DNA of 64,000 nt from Devosia sp. XK-2 (GTDB lineage Bacteria; Pseudomonadota; Alphaproteobacteria; Rhizobiales; Devosiaceae). The position numbers and the translations under genes are program-made. The notes under the pieces are model-generated. The model saw only the letters and a program-made list of their open reading frames with translations. It was not told the origin of the DNA and did not search any database. The stretch covers positions 3,120,501 through 3,184,500 of the forward strand of contig NZ_CP146608.1 of NCBI RefSeq assembly GCF_037113415.1. Direction: 5' to 3'. Of the stretch, positions 29,606 to 37,822 are shown piece after piece (within the stretch, counting starts at the first letter, position 1; each line of letters starts with the position of its first letter).

Positions 29606-30352
29606 TTACCCCTCCGCCTTTCCGTACCGCTCATTCCACCAGTTTTGCCACTGCGCCTCCAACGCGGCGAACTCGGCCTCAGACAAGCCATAGGTTGTGA
29701 TCAGCACGGAGCCGCCGCCGTGCGGTCTTTTGGGCGAGACACCCATATCGGTGATCACCATCAACCCATTGCCGAATTGCTGGACCAATAGGGCCGTCTG
29801 GAAATGCGTTGTGTACCAGACCAGTCCCCTTGCATTCAGACCCATATCCAATTGCGCCTGATAGGGGCGACCAGCCGCATAGTCTGCCGCCCGGAGACCC
29901 AGCGCCGCGCTTGGTTCGCCAATACCGGGTTTTGCCGCGCCGGAGAGGTAAATGGTCCGCCGCTTTTCGCCCGGATGCAGCTCCAGAGCCAGCCGCATTT
30001 GCTGGAAGAAATTGATCCAGCCCTGGGTGATGTCTTCATAGACGCCTTCCCAATCGATCGGCGCACCCCCCGATCGCATCAGGCGCAGACGTGTCCCATC
30101 GGCCGCCTCGGTCAGCTCGATGCAATCGCTCGCCCCCTCCCATTCCCCGAACTGCACCATGCGCTTTTCGGCATCGGGCGTGGCGTGATCGAGAAAGATG
30201 AACTTGATCTCCTCGCCAAGGCTGTCCGCATCCCAGCCGAACCAGGTTTCGATCAGCCTGGGGTCGCGCAGGGCTTCCCAGACTTTGTCAATCGGTGCCG
30301 CAATGGTGATATCGACAACCACCTGCCGCGGATCATCGGTGTTCTCGCTCAT
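29606..30352 (-). CDS. SRPBCC/AHSA1-domain protein
   Basis: A 248-residue protein whose first 150 residues form an AHSA1-type START fold (IDKVWEALRDPRLIETWFGWDAD, then a TxWTx-like WEGVYEDITQGW). The remaining 100 residues, with conserved aromatic residues, are an extension of unknown role. It starts 10 bases after the ArsR-family gene, a common pairing in which the regulator and an AHSA1 protein form one operon. Ligand unknown. Confidence 0.85.
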   Translation of the reverse strand: MSENTDDPRQVVVDITIAAPIDKVWEALRDPRLIETWFGWDADSLGEEIKFIFLDHATPDAEKRMVQFGEWEGASDCIELTEAADGTRLRLMRSGGAPIDWEGVYEDITQGWINFFQQMRLALELHPGEKRRTIYLSGAAKPGIGEPSAALGLRAADYAAGRPYQAQLDMGLNARGLVWYTTHFQTALLVQQFGNGLMVITDMGVSPKRPHGGGSVLITTYGLSEAEFAALEAQWQNWWNERYGKAEG

Positions 30353-30362
30353 GCCATATTCC

Positions 30363-30956
30363 CTAATTGATCGGTTTTGCCTTGGTGCCGGCGGCGGAAG
30401 GGTGCGCCCCCAGCATCAGATGATAGCCCCGCTTGCCGGAGCCCTGGGGGTAGCGGGACACCACCGAAGCGATGGCCTCGCCCAATGCCTGCGAAAAGTC
30501 CTCGAAGTCCTGTGGGCGCTCAAAGCCGATATCGGCCTCGATGGTCAGGGTTAGTAGCCGCTGCCCGGCCGCTTCGGCGGCGCTGCGCATCCGCGTGACC
30601 TCGCGAACCATTGCACCGGCCGCCGCCGCCAGATGGTCTGCGGCGTGCCTGTCCTGAGCTTCGGTCCGCGCTCCTCCGAGCAGGTCGGGGTCGATAATAA
30701 AATCTTCGGCAGCGGCCACCAGCACGCGCTCCACAAAGCCGCGCCTTTGCTTCTCCTCCACCAATTTGACAAGGCCCGCCGCCTCAAGCGCCCGCAGGTG
30801 GTAGCCCAGTTTTTGACGCGGCAAGTCGAGGCGCTTGGCCAGGCTTGCTGCCGAACCCGGTTCGCGCAATGCGTTCAGCAGCTGTCGTCTGAGCGGCGAG
30901 AGCGCCAGCAAGGCGTGGTCGGCATCATCTATCAGCGCGGTGCGGTCGGTTGCCAT
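30363..30956 (-). CDS. ArsR-like winged-helix regulator
   Basis: A 197-residue protein with an N-terminal ArsR-type helix-turn-helix (LSPLRRQLLNALREPGSAAS, LDLPRQKLGYHLRALEAAGLV, about residues 18-60) and a longer C-terminal domain than metal-sensing ArsR proteins. No metal-binding Cys cluster is seen. A GAGGAG ribosome binding site precedes the start. It is the first gene of an operon with the SRPBCC protein and probably regulates it. Confidence 0.87.
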   Translation of the reverse strand: MATDRTALIDDADHALLALSPLRRQLLNALREPGSAASLAKRLDLPRQKLGYHLRALEAAGLVKLVEEKQRRGFVERVLVAAAEDFIIDPDLLGGARTEAQDRHAADHLAAAAGAMVREVTRMRSAAEAAGQRLLTLTIEADIGFERPQDFEDFSQALGEAIASVVSRYPQGSGKRGYHLMLGAHPSAAGTKAKPIN

Positions 30957-31040
30957 GAGGTCTCCTCGCCAGCATCATCCAATAGACAAATTTATTTGTC
31001 AATTTAAGACGCGTTCGGCCGGGGGGAGCCGTGAGGGCAA

Positions 31041-31071
31041 CAAAAAACCCCGCTGCCTGAGCAGCGGGGTT
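31041..31071 (-). terminator. terminator of dctP
   Basis: AACCCCGCTGC/GCAGCGGGGTT stem with a CTGA loop; on the minus strand it ends in TTTTTTG. Confidence 0.88.
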
Positions 31072-31096
31072 CTGACCTGTCGTCGAAGCGTTCGAC

Positions 31097-32200
31097 TTAC
31101 TCGTATTTGATGTATTTTTCGCGGGCGACCAGGAACGGCATATCGGTGCCTTCGGTACGGGTCCGCAGCAGGTTGAAGGCCGAGATGAAGCTTTCGGCGG
31201 TTTCCTTGGTCAGCGCGTCGCCGCCTTCGCGGATTTCCGAAATCAGTTCCATCGATGCAGTAGCACCGGCCTCAATGATCTCCTCGGGGAACTGGTGCAC
31301 ATTAACACCATGCTCGTCGACCAGTGCCTTGAGGGCCCGCGGGTCGTTGGCATACATGTCCGAGGACACATCGTCATAAGAAGCCTGGGCGGCGATCCGG
31401 ACGATTTCCTGTAAGTCTTCCGGCAGCTCGGCAAACTTGGCCTTGTCGACCACCACTTCGGTGGCCAGACCCGGCTCGACGAAGCTGGGGAAGTAGTAGT
31501 TCTTGGCAACCTGATAGAAGCCCAGCGCCAGATCGTTATAGGGACCGACAAATTCAGCGGCGTCCAGCGTGCCCGATTGCAGGGCGGCAAAGATTTCGCC
31601 AGCGGCGAGATTGGTCACCGAAGCGCCCAGCTTGCCCCAGACCTGGCCGCCCAGACCCGGCGTACGGAAACGCAGGCCCTGGATATCGGCCACGCCGGTC
31701 AGTTCATTCTTGAACCAGCCGCCCGCCTGGGTGCCGGTATCGCCCGAGAGGAACCCCTGCAGGCCGAACTGGTCGTAAATCTTGTCCCAGATTTCCTGGC
31801 CGCCCAGATAGCGCACCCAGGCCCCCAGCTCGCGATTGGTCATGCCAAAGGGCACACCGGTAAAGAAGGACAGCGCCTGGCTCTTGTTCTGCCAGTAATA
31901 GGCCGCGCCATGGCTCATCTCGGCCGAGCCGTCGATCACCGCGTCGAGCGCCTGCAGGCCAGGAACCATTTCGCCGGCGGCGAATACCTGCACGGTCAGG
32001 CGGCCGCCCGAGGCCTTGGTGATGCGGTCGGCCAGCTTTTGCGCGCCCACACCCAGGCCCGGGAAGTTCTTGGGCCAGGTGGTGACCATGCGCCAGGTGA
32101 TATTGCCCTGGGCAATCGCCGGCGTTGCCAGTGTCGTGGCCGCCGCAGCCGCGCCGATCGTTGCAACCGAGGCCTGCTTGAAGAAGTCGCGTCTTTTCAT
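31097..32200 (-). CDS. dctP: TRAP transporter periplasmic receptor, 2-oxo-acid/lactate type
   Basis: A 367-residue substrate-binding protein with a twin-arginine signal (MKRRDFFKQASVATIG, cleavage near AIAQ at about 31). WRMVTTWPKNFPGLGVGAQKLA and the FRTPGLGGQVW and FVGPYNDLALGFYQVAKNYY segments place it in the TakP group, whose members bind 2-oxo acids such as pyruvate or L-lactate in a Ca/Na-linked site. It has its own terminator and is divergent from the Cache histidine kinase. It is the only receptor in the window and lies between two inverted dctQM pairs, so it probably serves one or both. Confidence 0.92.
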   Translation of the reverse strand: MKRRDFFKQASVATIGAAAAATTLATPAIAQGNITWRMVTTWPKNFPGLGVGAQKLADRITKASGGRLTVQVFAAGEMVPGLQALDAVIDGSAEMSHGAAYYWQNKSQALSFFTGVPFGMTNRELGAWVRYLGGQEIWDKIYDQFGLQGFLSGDTGTQAGGWFKNELTGVADIQGLRFRTPGLGGQVWGKLGASVTNLAAGEIFAALQSGTLDAAEFVGPYNDLALGFYQVAKNYYFPSFVEPGLATEVVVDKAKFAELPEDLQEIVRIAAQASYDDVSSDMYANDPRALKALVDEHGVNVHQFPEEIIEAGATASMELISEIREGGDALTKETAESFISAFNLLRTRTEGTDMPFLVAREKYIKYE

Positions 32201-32438
32201 TGGATATCCTCCCAGACAGAAAATGTGCGACACAAAACGGCCGCATCGTTTTTTCCGCGTGCCGGCCGCCGAAGGGGCGTTTTTCGCAACACGCGCGCAA
32301 CATAGAGATAACGCTCACGGCGAACCTGTCCAGTAGGCGCGGCGCCCGACCATTGGTTTGCTGCCCGGACTACCCACTACTACGCAGGTCGCATCGGCGG
32401 ATTGTGCTATGATCGGGGGCCGATGGAGGCCGGCACCG

Positions 32439-33821
32439 ATGAATTTGAGACAGAAGATCCTGGCACTTGCCGTCGTGCCGCTGCTGCTGGCAATCCTGGC
32501 CATTACGGGCCTTGTCACCCATCAATCGACCGAACTGTCGCGGGCCAGCCTTGCCACATTTGAGCGCAGCCTGCTCAAGGCCAAGGAAAACGAGCTTCTC
32601 AATCTCACCAATATGGCCATTTCGGCCATTTCCGGCATCTATGAGGCCGCCGGGCCCGATGATGAAGAGGCCAAGCGCCAGGTGCAGTCGATCCTTTCAA
32701 GTCTCGACTATGGACCGGACGGCTATTTCTTCGCCTATGACTATGACGGGGTGAATATCGTCCATCCGCGCCAGCCGTTCCGGCGTGGTCAGAACTGGCT
32801 CAATCTCACCGATCCGGATGGCAATCGTGTCATCTTCAACCTGATCGAACGGGCCAAGGAAGGCGGCGGTCTGCACCAGTATAAGTGGGAAAAGCCCTCT
32901 ACCGGAACGGTCGCCGACAAACTGTCCTTCGCGGTGGGTCTGGAAAAATGGGGCTGGATGCTGGGCACGGGCGTCTATCTCGACGATGTCTATGCCCTGA
33001 CCGAGGCGGCCGAGGCGGACCTGATATCCCATATCAACACCACATTCCTCATCGTTGCAGCCATCACCATTCCTAGCGTCATCGCGGTTTTCCTCGCCGG
33101 CTTCATGATCACCATGCACGAACGGCGCCTGGCGGATGGGCGCCTGAAGGAGCTGACCCAACGCGTCATCGACGCCCAGGAGGAAGAGCGGGCGCGCATT
33201 GCAAGAGAGCTGCATGACGGGATTTCTCAATCCATGGTGGCCGCCCGCTACATGCTTGATCTGGCTCTGGCCAAGGTCAGCGCCGGGGCGGACGACACGG
33301 CCGCGATCATCCAGCGGGGCGCCAATGGCCTCAACAGCGCCATCAAGGAGGTGCGGCGCATCTCGCACGATCTGCGCCCGGGCCTGCTCGACGATCTCGG
33401 CCTGTCGGCCGCGCTCGAGGCCCTGACCAGCAGTTTTTCCGAACGCAGCGGCATTGCCGTCGATTTAAAGACCGTCGCTTTCAAGAATGTGCTTCTGCCC
33501 GAAGCGCGGACAGCGCTTTATCGCGTGGCGCAGGAAGCGCTGACCAATATCGAGCGGCATGCTCAGGCCAGCGAGGTGCGCATTGTGCTGACCAGCAGTG
33601 GCGGCGGCGCACAATTGCTGATCGAGGACAATGGTCGCGGCTTTGCGGATCGCGACGGCAAGGGGAGGTCCGGCGGGTTGGGCTTGCGCAACATGCAGGA
33701 ACGCATGGAGCATTTCGGCGGCTCGCTGGATGTCCGGACGTCGCCCCGTGGCACGACATTGCGGGCCCGCCTGCCCAAATCCATCTATCTCACCCACAGA
33801 ACCGAACCGGTCCCGGCATGA
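32439..33821 (+). CDS. Cache-domain sensor histidine kinase, NarL type
   Basis: A 460-residue membrane kinase. A first membrane segment (about 7-27), a periplasmic single-Cache sensor (about 60-190, with DGYFFAYDYDGVNIVHP and the GWMLGTGVYLDDVY end), a second membrane segment (about 205-230), HisKA_3 (ERARIARELHDGISQS with the phosphoacceptor His near 262) and an HATPase domain (IEDNGRGF, GGLGLRNMQERM). Single-Cache sensors of this type bind small carboxylates. It is divergent from dctP and coupled to a response regulator by an ATGA overlap. ATG 32439 follows TGGAGG. Confidence 0.93.
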   Translation: MNLRQKILALAVVPLLLAILAITGLVTHQSTELSRASLATFERSLLKAKENELLNLTNMAISAISGIYEAAGPDDEEAKRQVQSILSSLDYGPDGYFFAYDYDGVNIVHPRQPFRRGQNWLNLTDPDGNRVIFNLIERAKEGGGLHQYKWEKPSTGTVADKLSFAVGLEKWGWMLGTGVYLDDVYALTEAAEADLISHINTTFLIVAAITIPSVIAVFLAGFMITMHERRLADGRLKELTQRVIDAQEEERARIARELHDGISQSMVAARYMLDLALAKVSAGADDTAAIIQRGANGLNSAIKEVRRISHDLRPGLLDDLGLSAALEALTSSFSERSGIAVDLKTVAFKNVLLPEARTALYRVAQEALTNIERHAQASEVRIVLTSSGGGAQLLIEDNGRGFADRDGKGRSGGLGLRNMQERMEHFGGSLDVRTSPRGTTLRARLPKSIYLTHRTEPVPA

Positions 33822-34468
33822 CTTCGCCCACCCCTATCCGCGTCATCATCTGCGACGATCACCCCCTGGTGCTTGAGGGCATCCGCTCGGTGATCGAAAC
33901 CTATGATCATATCAGGGTCGTTGGCGCCGTTGGCTCGGCCAAGGCTGCTCTGGCCCTGGCCGAGAGCGATGGGGCGGACGTCGTGATGCTCGATATCAAC
34001 ATGCCCGAATTGAGCGGGCTGGATGCCATTGAGCTGTTCCGCGAGCGTCTGCCGCGGACACGCCTGCTAATGCTCTCCATGCATGACAGCCGCGAATATA
34101 TCTCGACGGCCGTCATGTATGGGGCCTCCGGCTATATCCTCAAGGACGTATCCACGAGCGAGATCATCGCCGCCATCGAGACGGTCGCGTCGGGAGGCAC
34201 CTATTTCTCGTCGGGCGTCGCCCAGGCAATCCTCAGCAAGAGCGCCAAGCCGGCTGCCAATATGCCGCTCTCGACGCGTGAGCAGGCCGTTCTGCTGCTC
34301 CTGGCGCGAGGCCTGTCCAACAAGGATATCGCCGCCAACCTCGATATCTCGGTGCGGACAGTCGAAACCCACCGCAAGCACATCAAGAAAAAGCTCGGCA
34401 TCGCCACCACGGCGGGCCTCACCCGCTATGTCATTGACCATGGCCTGATCGGACCCGAAGAGGAGTGA
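33818..34468 (+). CDS. NarL/FixJ-family response regulator
   Basis: A 216-residue regulator: receiver domain (about 1-125; acidic pocket DDH near residue 12, phosphoacceptor in VVMLDINMPEL near 59, Lys in YILKDVS near 108) and a LuxR-type helix-turn-helix (STREQAVLLLLARGLSNKDI, SVRTVETHRKHIKKKLGI). It is the partner of the preceding Cache kinase and probably controls dctP and dctQM transcription. A strong terminator follows. Confidence 0.93.
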   Translation: MTSPTPIRVIICDDHPLVLEGIRSVIETYDHIRVVGAVGSAKAALALAESDGADVVMLDINMPELSGLDAIELFRERLPRTRLLMLSMHDSREYISTAVMYGASGYILKDVSTSEIIAAIETVASGGTYFSSGVAQAILSKSAKPAANMPLSTREQAVLLLLARGLSNKDIAANLDISVRTVETHRKHIKKKLGIATTAGLTRYVIDHGLIGPEEE

Positions 34469-34492
34469 CGAGGCGGGCAAACGAGCCAACTG

Positions 34493-34523
34493 CAAGGGCC
34501 GGATGGCGTTCATCCGGCCCTTG
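34493..34523 (+). terminator. terminator after the response regulator gene
   Basis: CAAGGGCCGGATG/CATCCGGCCCTTG, a perfect 13-bp stem with a 5-base loop, followed by TTCATTTG. Confidence 0.8.
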
Positions 34524-34591
34524 TTCATTTGTTCTCTGCGGATCGCGCTTTGCCGTTCGAGCCTAGCTCTCATGGCCTGTTCGCTCTTACG

Positions 34592-36565
34592 GCGCCACTG
34601 GCGCGATTTGTCCTCCGGAACAGCTCTCAGTACAACACGTCTGGGAGCCATGTGATGAGTTGTGGGAAGGCGAAGAGGATTGCGATGCCGATCAATTGCA
34701 GGATGACGAAGGGGACGGCGCCGCGATAGATGGAGCCGGTGGTGACATGGGCGGGGGCGACGCCGCGCAGATAGAACAGGGCAAAGCCGAAGGGCGGTGT
34801 GAGGAAGCTGGTTTGCAGGTTGACCCCCACCATGACCCCGAGCCAGATCGGATCGACATCGAGCGCCAGCAGCACCGGGGCGGTGATGGGAATGACGATG
34901 AAGATGATCTCGAAGGTGTCCAGGATAAAGCCCAGCAGGAACATGATCAGCATGACGATGATCATGGCGCCCATGGCCCCGCCGGGCATAGAGGAGAGGA
35001 ATTCATGCACCAGGTTGTCGCCCCCCATCATGCGGAAGACGATGGAGAAGACGGCGGCACCAAACAGGATGATGAAAACCATCGAGGTGATGGTGGCGGT
35101 GGAAATAACGGCCTGACGCAGGATGGAAAGGTCGATGCGGCGGCGGATCAGGGCCAGCAGCATGGCACCGACCGAGCCGACCGAGGCGGCTTCGGTGGGG
35201 GTGGCAATGCCGCCCAGAATGGAGCCGAGCACGGCCACAATGAGCAGCAATGGCGGCACCAGGGCAACGGCGACCTCGCGGGCCAGGTGCTGTTTTTCGT
35301 CCTCCGGCACCGGGGTGGCCGGCGCCGATTTGGGGTCGGTAATGGCCTTGAAGATCACATAGATGGCATAGATGCCCACGAGCAGCAGGCCGGGCAGGAT
35401 GGCGCCGGCAAACAGCGCCCCGACCGAAACCGGTTCGGGGGCAAAATTGCCCTTTTCCATCTGCACCTGGGCATTGATGCCCGAAAGCATGTCGCCCATG
35501 AAGATGAGCACGGTCGAGGGCGGAATGATCTGCCCCAGAGTGCCCGAGGCGCAGATGACGCCGGTAGCCAATTTGGGATCATAACCGGCACGCAGCATGG
35601 CGGGTAGGGAAATCAGGCCCATGGTGACCACGGTGGCGCCGACCACGCCGGTCGAGGCAGCCAGAAGCGCCCCCACCACGATGACCGAGAGGGCCAGCCC
35701 CCCGCGCAGATTGCCGAACAGCTTGCCCATGGTGAGCAGCAATTGCTCGGCAATGCCGGAGCGCTCGAGAATGACGCCCATGAAGATAAAGAGCGGCACC
35801 GCCACCAGCACTTCATTGGTCATCAGCCCGATATAGCGCCCGGCCAGCGAGCCGTAATTGGAGGGGTCATAGACACCCAGCCACCAGCCGATCAGCCCGA
35901 AGATCAGGGCCGTGCCAGCCAGCGAAAAGGCCACCGGAAAGCCCAGCATGAGCACGCCGATGACGCCAAAGAACATGACGGCCGAGAGCACCTCGCCCAG
36001 AAGTACGGGATCCATCAGGCAATCTCTCCGGCGGGATGGTCGTTGTCGTCGGGGTTTTCGTAGCGCAGATGGCCGGGCAGCAACTCTTCCTGGCCGGCCA
36101 GCACCAGAATGGCGCGGGCGGCCATGGCCAGGCCCTGCAGGCCCACCAGCACCGCAAAGACCAGGATGAAGCTTTTAAGGATGAACAGGCCCGGCATGCC
36201 GCCAATATTGGCCGAGCCCTCCTGGTAGCTCCAGGAGCGGGCGACCGCGGTATAGCCATAGGTCCAGACCACATAGACAAAGGGCAGCAGAAAGGCGAAG
36301 ACGCCGATCAGGTCGGCAATGGCCTTCCAGCGCACCGAGGCAGGACGGTAGAACACATCCACCCGCACATGGTCATTGCGCATCAGGGCAAAGCCGGCCA
36401 CCCCGGTAAACATCGCCCCGCCCAGCCAGACATAAAGATCCTGCATCCAGAGCGTGGACGTATTGAACACATAGCGCTGCACCACAACCGTGAAGCACAC
36501 CAAAACACAGCCCAAGGCCAGCCACGACAAAACCTGACCAACGAGCCAATTGATCGAGCTGATCA
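34592..36565. repeat. long inverted repeat, right arm (dctQM copy 2)
   Basis: This is the inverted, equal-length copy of 23471-25444. Together the arms enclose about 9.1 kb. Differences I noted include changes in glycine, alanine, proline and leucine codons, all silent. Confidence 0.95.
34627..36015 (-). CDS. dctM: TRAP transporter large membrane subunit, copy 2
   Basis: The encoded 462-residue protein is identical to copy 1 at 24021-25409, so any difference in function must come from expression or from its DctQ partner. It overlaps its dctQ by one base (ATGA) and converges on the response regulator gene. The terminator-like hairpin after copy 1 is disrupted here, so readthrough toward the RR terminator is possible. 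Confidence 0.95.
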   Translation of the reverse strand: MDPVLLGEVLSAVMFFGVIGVLMLGFPVAFSLAGTALIFGLIGWWLGVYDPSNYGSLAGRYIGLMTNEVLVAVPLFIFMGVILERSGIAEQLLLTMGKLFGNLRGGLALSVIVVGALLAASTGVVGATVVTMGLISLPAMLRAGYDPKLATGVICASGTLGQIIPPSTVLIFMGDMLSGINAQVQMEKGNFAPEPVSVGALFAGAILPGLLLVGIYAIYVIFKAITDPKSAPATPVPEDEKQHLAREVAVALVPPLLLIVAVLGSILGGIATPTEAASVGSVGAMLLALIRRRIDLSILRQAVISTATITSMVFIILFGAAVFSIVFRMMGGDNLVHEFLSSMPGGAMGAMIIVMLIMFLLGFILDTFEIIFIVIPITAPVLLALDVDPIWLGVMVGVNLQTSFLTPPFGFALFYLRGVAPAHVTTGSIYRGAVPFVILQLIGIAILFAFPQLITWLPDVLY

Positions 36566-36593
36566 GACGCGTGAACGCGACCAATATCTGCAT
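36015..36593 (-). CDS. dctQ: TRAP transporter small membrane subunit, copy 2
   Basis: A 192-residue DctQ protein, identical to copy 1 except for the first residues (MQILVAFTRL here). A strong GGGAGG ribosome binding site precedes ATG 36593. The upstream region (36594-36825) shows no similarity to that of copy 1, so the two pairs have different promoters. Confidence 0.93.
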   Translation of the reverse strand: MQILVAFTRLISSINWLVGQVLSWLALGCVLVCFTVVVQRYVFNTSTLWMQDLYVWLGGAMFTGVAGFALMRNDHVRVDVFYRPASVRWKAIADLIGVFAFLLPFVYVVWTYGYTAVARSWSYQEGSANIGGMPGLFILKSFILVFAVLVGLQGLAMAARAILVLAGQEELLPGHLRYENPDDNDHPAGEIA

Positions 36594-36825
36594 TCTTAAC
36601 CTCCCGGCCCGTTTTCCAACGACGGACCCGGAAGCGATTAAGACGTGGTCTGGTGCGATTTCAACGCTCAGGGCGCAAGCAAGACCGACAAAGCGAACCG
36701 CACCCCGTAGAACTGGGTAGCGCCGCCCGGAACAAAAAAATTCGCGAAACCGGGATTAAACCGCGCGGCGCGGTGTTTGTCCCTATGAGACCGCTTTCCG
36801 GTCCGCAAACAGGAGAGACAATACC

Positions 36826-37218
36826 ATGCATTTCCGTTCGCTTCTCGCTGGCGCAGCCGCCATCGCCCTGCTCGCCACCCCCGCTTTCGCCGCCGAATAT
36901 CTCGACGGCAATGTCATGTCGACCGATATCGGGGGCAAAATGGTGCTGACCGATTTCAACGGCATGACTCTCTACATCTTCGACAAGGACGAGCCCGGCG
37001 TGTCCAACTGCTATGATAGCTGCGCCGACAACTGGCCACCGCTATTCGCCGATGATACGGCCATGGCCGAAGGCGACTTCTCGATCGTCGAGCGCACCGA
37101 CGGCACCAAGATGTGGGCCTATAAGGACATGCCGCTCTATTACTGGGTGAAAGACGAAAAGCCGGGCGACATCACCGGTGACGGCGTCGGCGGCGTCTGG
37201 CATCTTGCCATTGAGTAG
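36826..37218 (+). CDS. secreted Lipoprotein_15-repeat protein (COG4315 type)
   Basis: A 130-residue exported protein with a clear signal peptide (MHFRSLLAGAAAIALLATPAFA, cut near residue 23). Two repeats of the PF03640 type follow: LTDFNGMTLYIFDKDEPGVSNCYD at about 40-65 and a second at about 88-125 (MPLYYWVKDEKPGD, GVGGVWHL). Function of this family is unknown. It is followed by an ECF sigma factor and its anti-sigma gene, suggesting it belongs to that stress regulon. A GGAAC box at 36729-36733 could be an ECF -35 element. Confidence 0.85.
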   Translation: MHFRSLLAGAAAIALLATPAFAAEYLDGNVMSTDIGGKMVLTDFNGMTLYIFDKDEPGVSNCYDSCADNWPPLFADDTAMAEGDFSIVERTDGTKMWAYKDMPLYYWVKDEKPGDITGDGVGGVWHLAIE

Positions 37219-37243
37219 TAAGGATCGTTCCAAGGGGAGAAAT

Positions 37244-37262
37244 GGTCCGATGGACCGTTTTT
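37244..37262 (+). terminator. short hairpin with T-run before the sigma gene
   Basis: GGTCC/GGACC with a GAT loop followed by GTTTTTC; it could reduce readthrough from the COG4315-type gene into the sigma gene. The sequence resembles the middle hairpin of repeat copy G. Confidence 0.45.
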
Positions 37263-37315
37263 CAATCCGAACGCCCCGCGAGGTCTGCTCGAGGGGCCTG
37301 TAGCGAGCATATGGC

Positions 37316-37822
37316 GTGGTCGATTTTCTTGATGAGCTCGAAGCCAATGTACCGGCCCTGCGCCGTTACGCGCGCGCGCTCACCCGCAATATCGACCGCG
37401 CCGACGATCTGGTTCAGGACTGCCTGGAGCGCGCCATTTCCCGCCGGGGCCTGTTTCGCTCCGGTGGACCTTTGCGCCCCTGGCTCTTCACCATCCTCGT
37501 CAATCTGCACCGCAATGCGCGGCGCAGCGAGCAGCGCCGAGGCGAAACGCTGGACCTCGATTCCGTGCCTGATCTGGGTATGCCCGCCCCCCAATATGGC
37601 CACCTGGCCCTGACTGAGCTCGCGCGCGCCATCGACAAGCTGCCCCTTGAACAAAAGGAGACCCTGCTTCTGGTGACCCTTGAAGGCATGGCCTATGGCG
37701 AGGCCGCCGGCATTCTCGATATTCCCCTGGGCACGCTGATGAGCCGGCTGGGCCGGGCCCGCGCCAGCCTCAGGCAATTGACAGGCATGGCCCAGGAGCC
37801 GCATCTGAGGACCGTCAAATGA
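37316..37822 (+). CDS. ECF-type RNA polymerase sigma factor
   Basis: A 168-residue extracytoplasmic-function sigma factor. Region 2 (about 10-75; RRYARALTRNIDRADDLVQD, then RPWLFTILVNLHRNARR) and region 4 (about 105-155; LPLEQKETLLLVTLEGMAYGEAA, LDIPLGTLMSRLGRARASLR) are complete. The start is GTG 37316. It overlaps the anti-sigma gene by four bases (ATGA). Confidence 0.93.
   Translation: MVDFLDELEANVPALRRYARALTRNIDRADDLVQDCLERAISRRGLFRSGGPLRPWLFTILVNLHRNARRSEQRRGETLDLDSVPDLGMPAPQYGHLALTELARAIDKLPLEQKETLLLVTLEGMAYGEAAGILDIPLGTLMSRLGRARASLRQLTGMAQEPHLRTVK

Noticed and set aside
23471..36565. dctQM inverted copies as an assembly artefact
   Set aside because: The copies differ at ten or more silent positions and have different flanks and dctQ starts, so they are real separate loci.
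23471..36565. Composite transposon bounded by the inverted dctQM copies
   Set aside because: No transposase, terminal inverted repeats of IS type or target-site duplication were seen at the ends of the arms.
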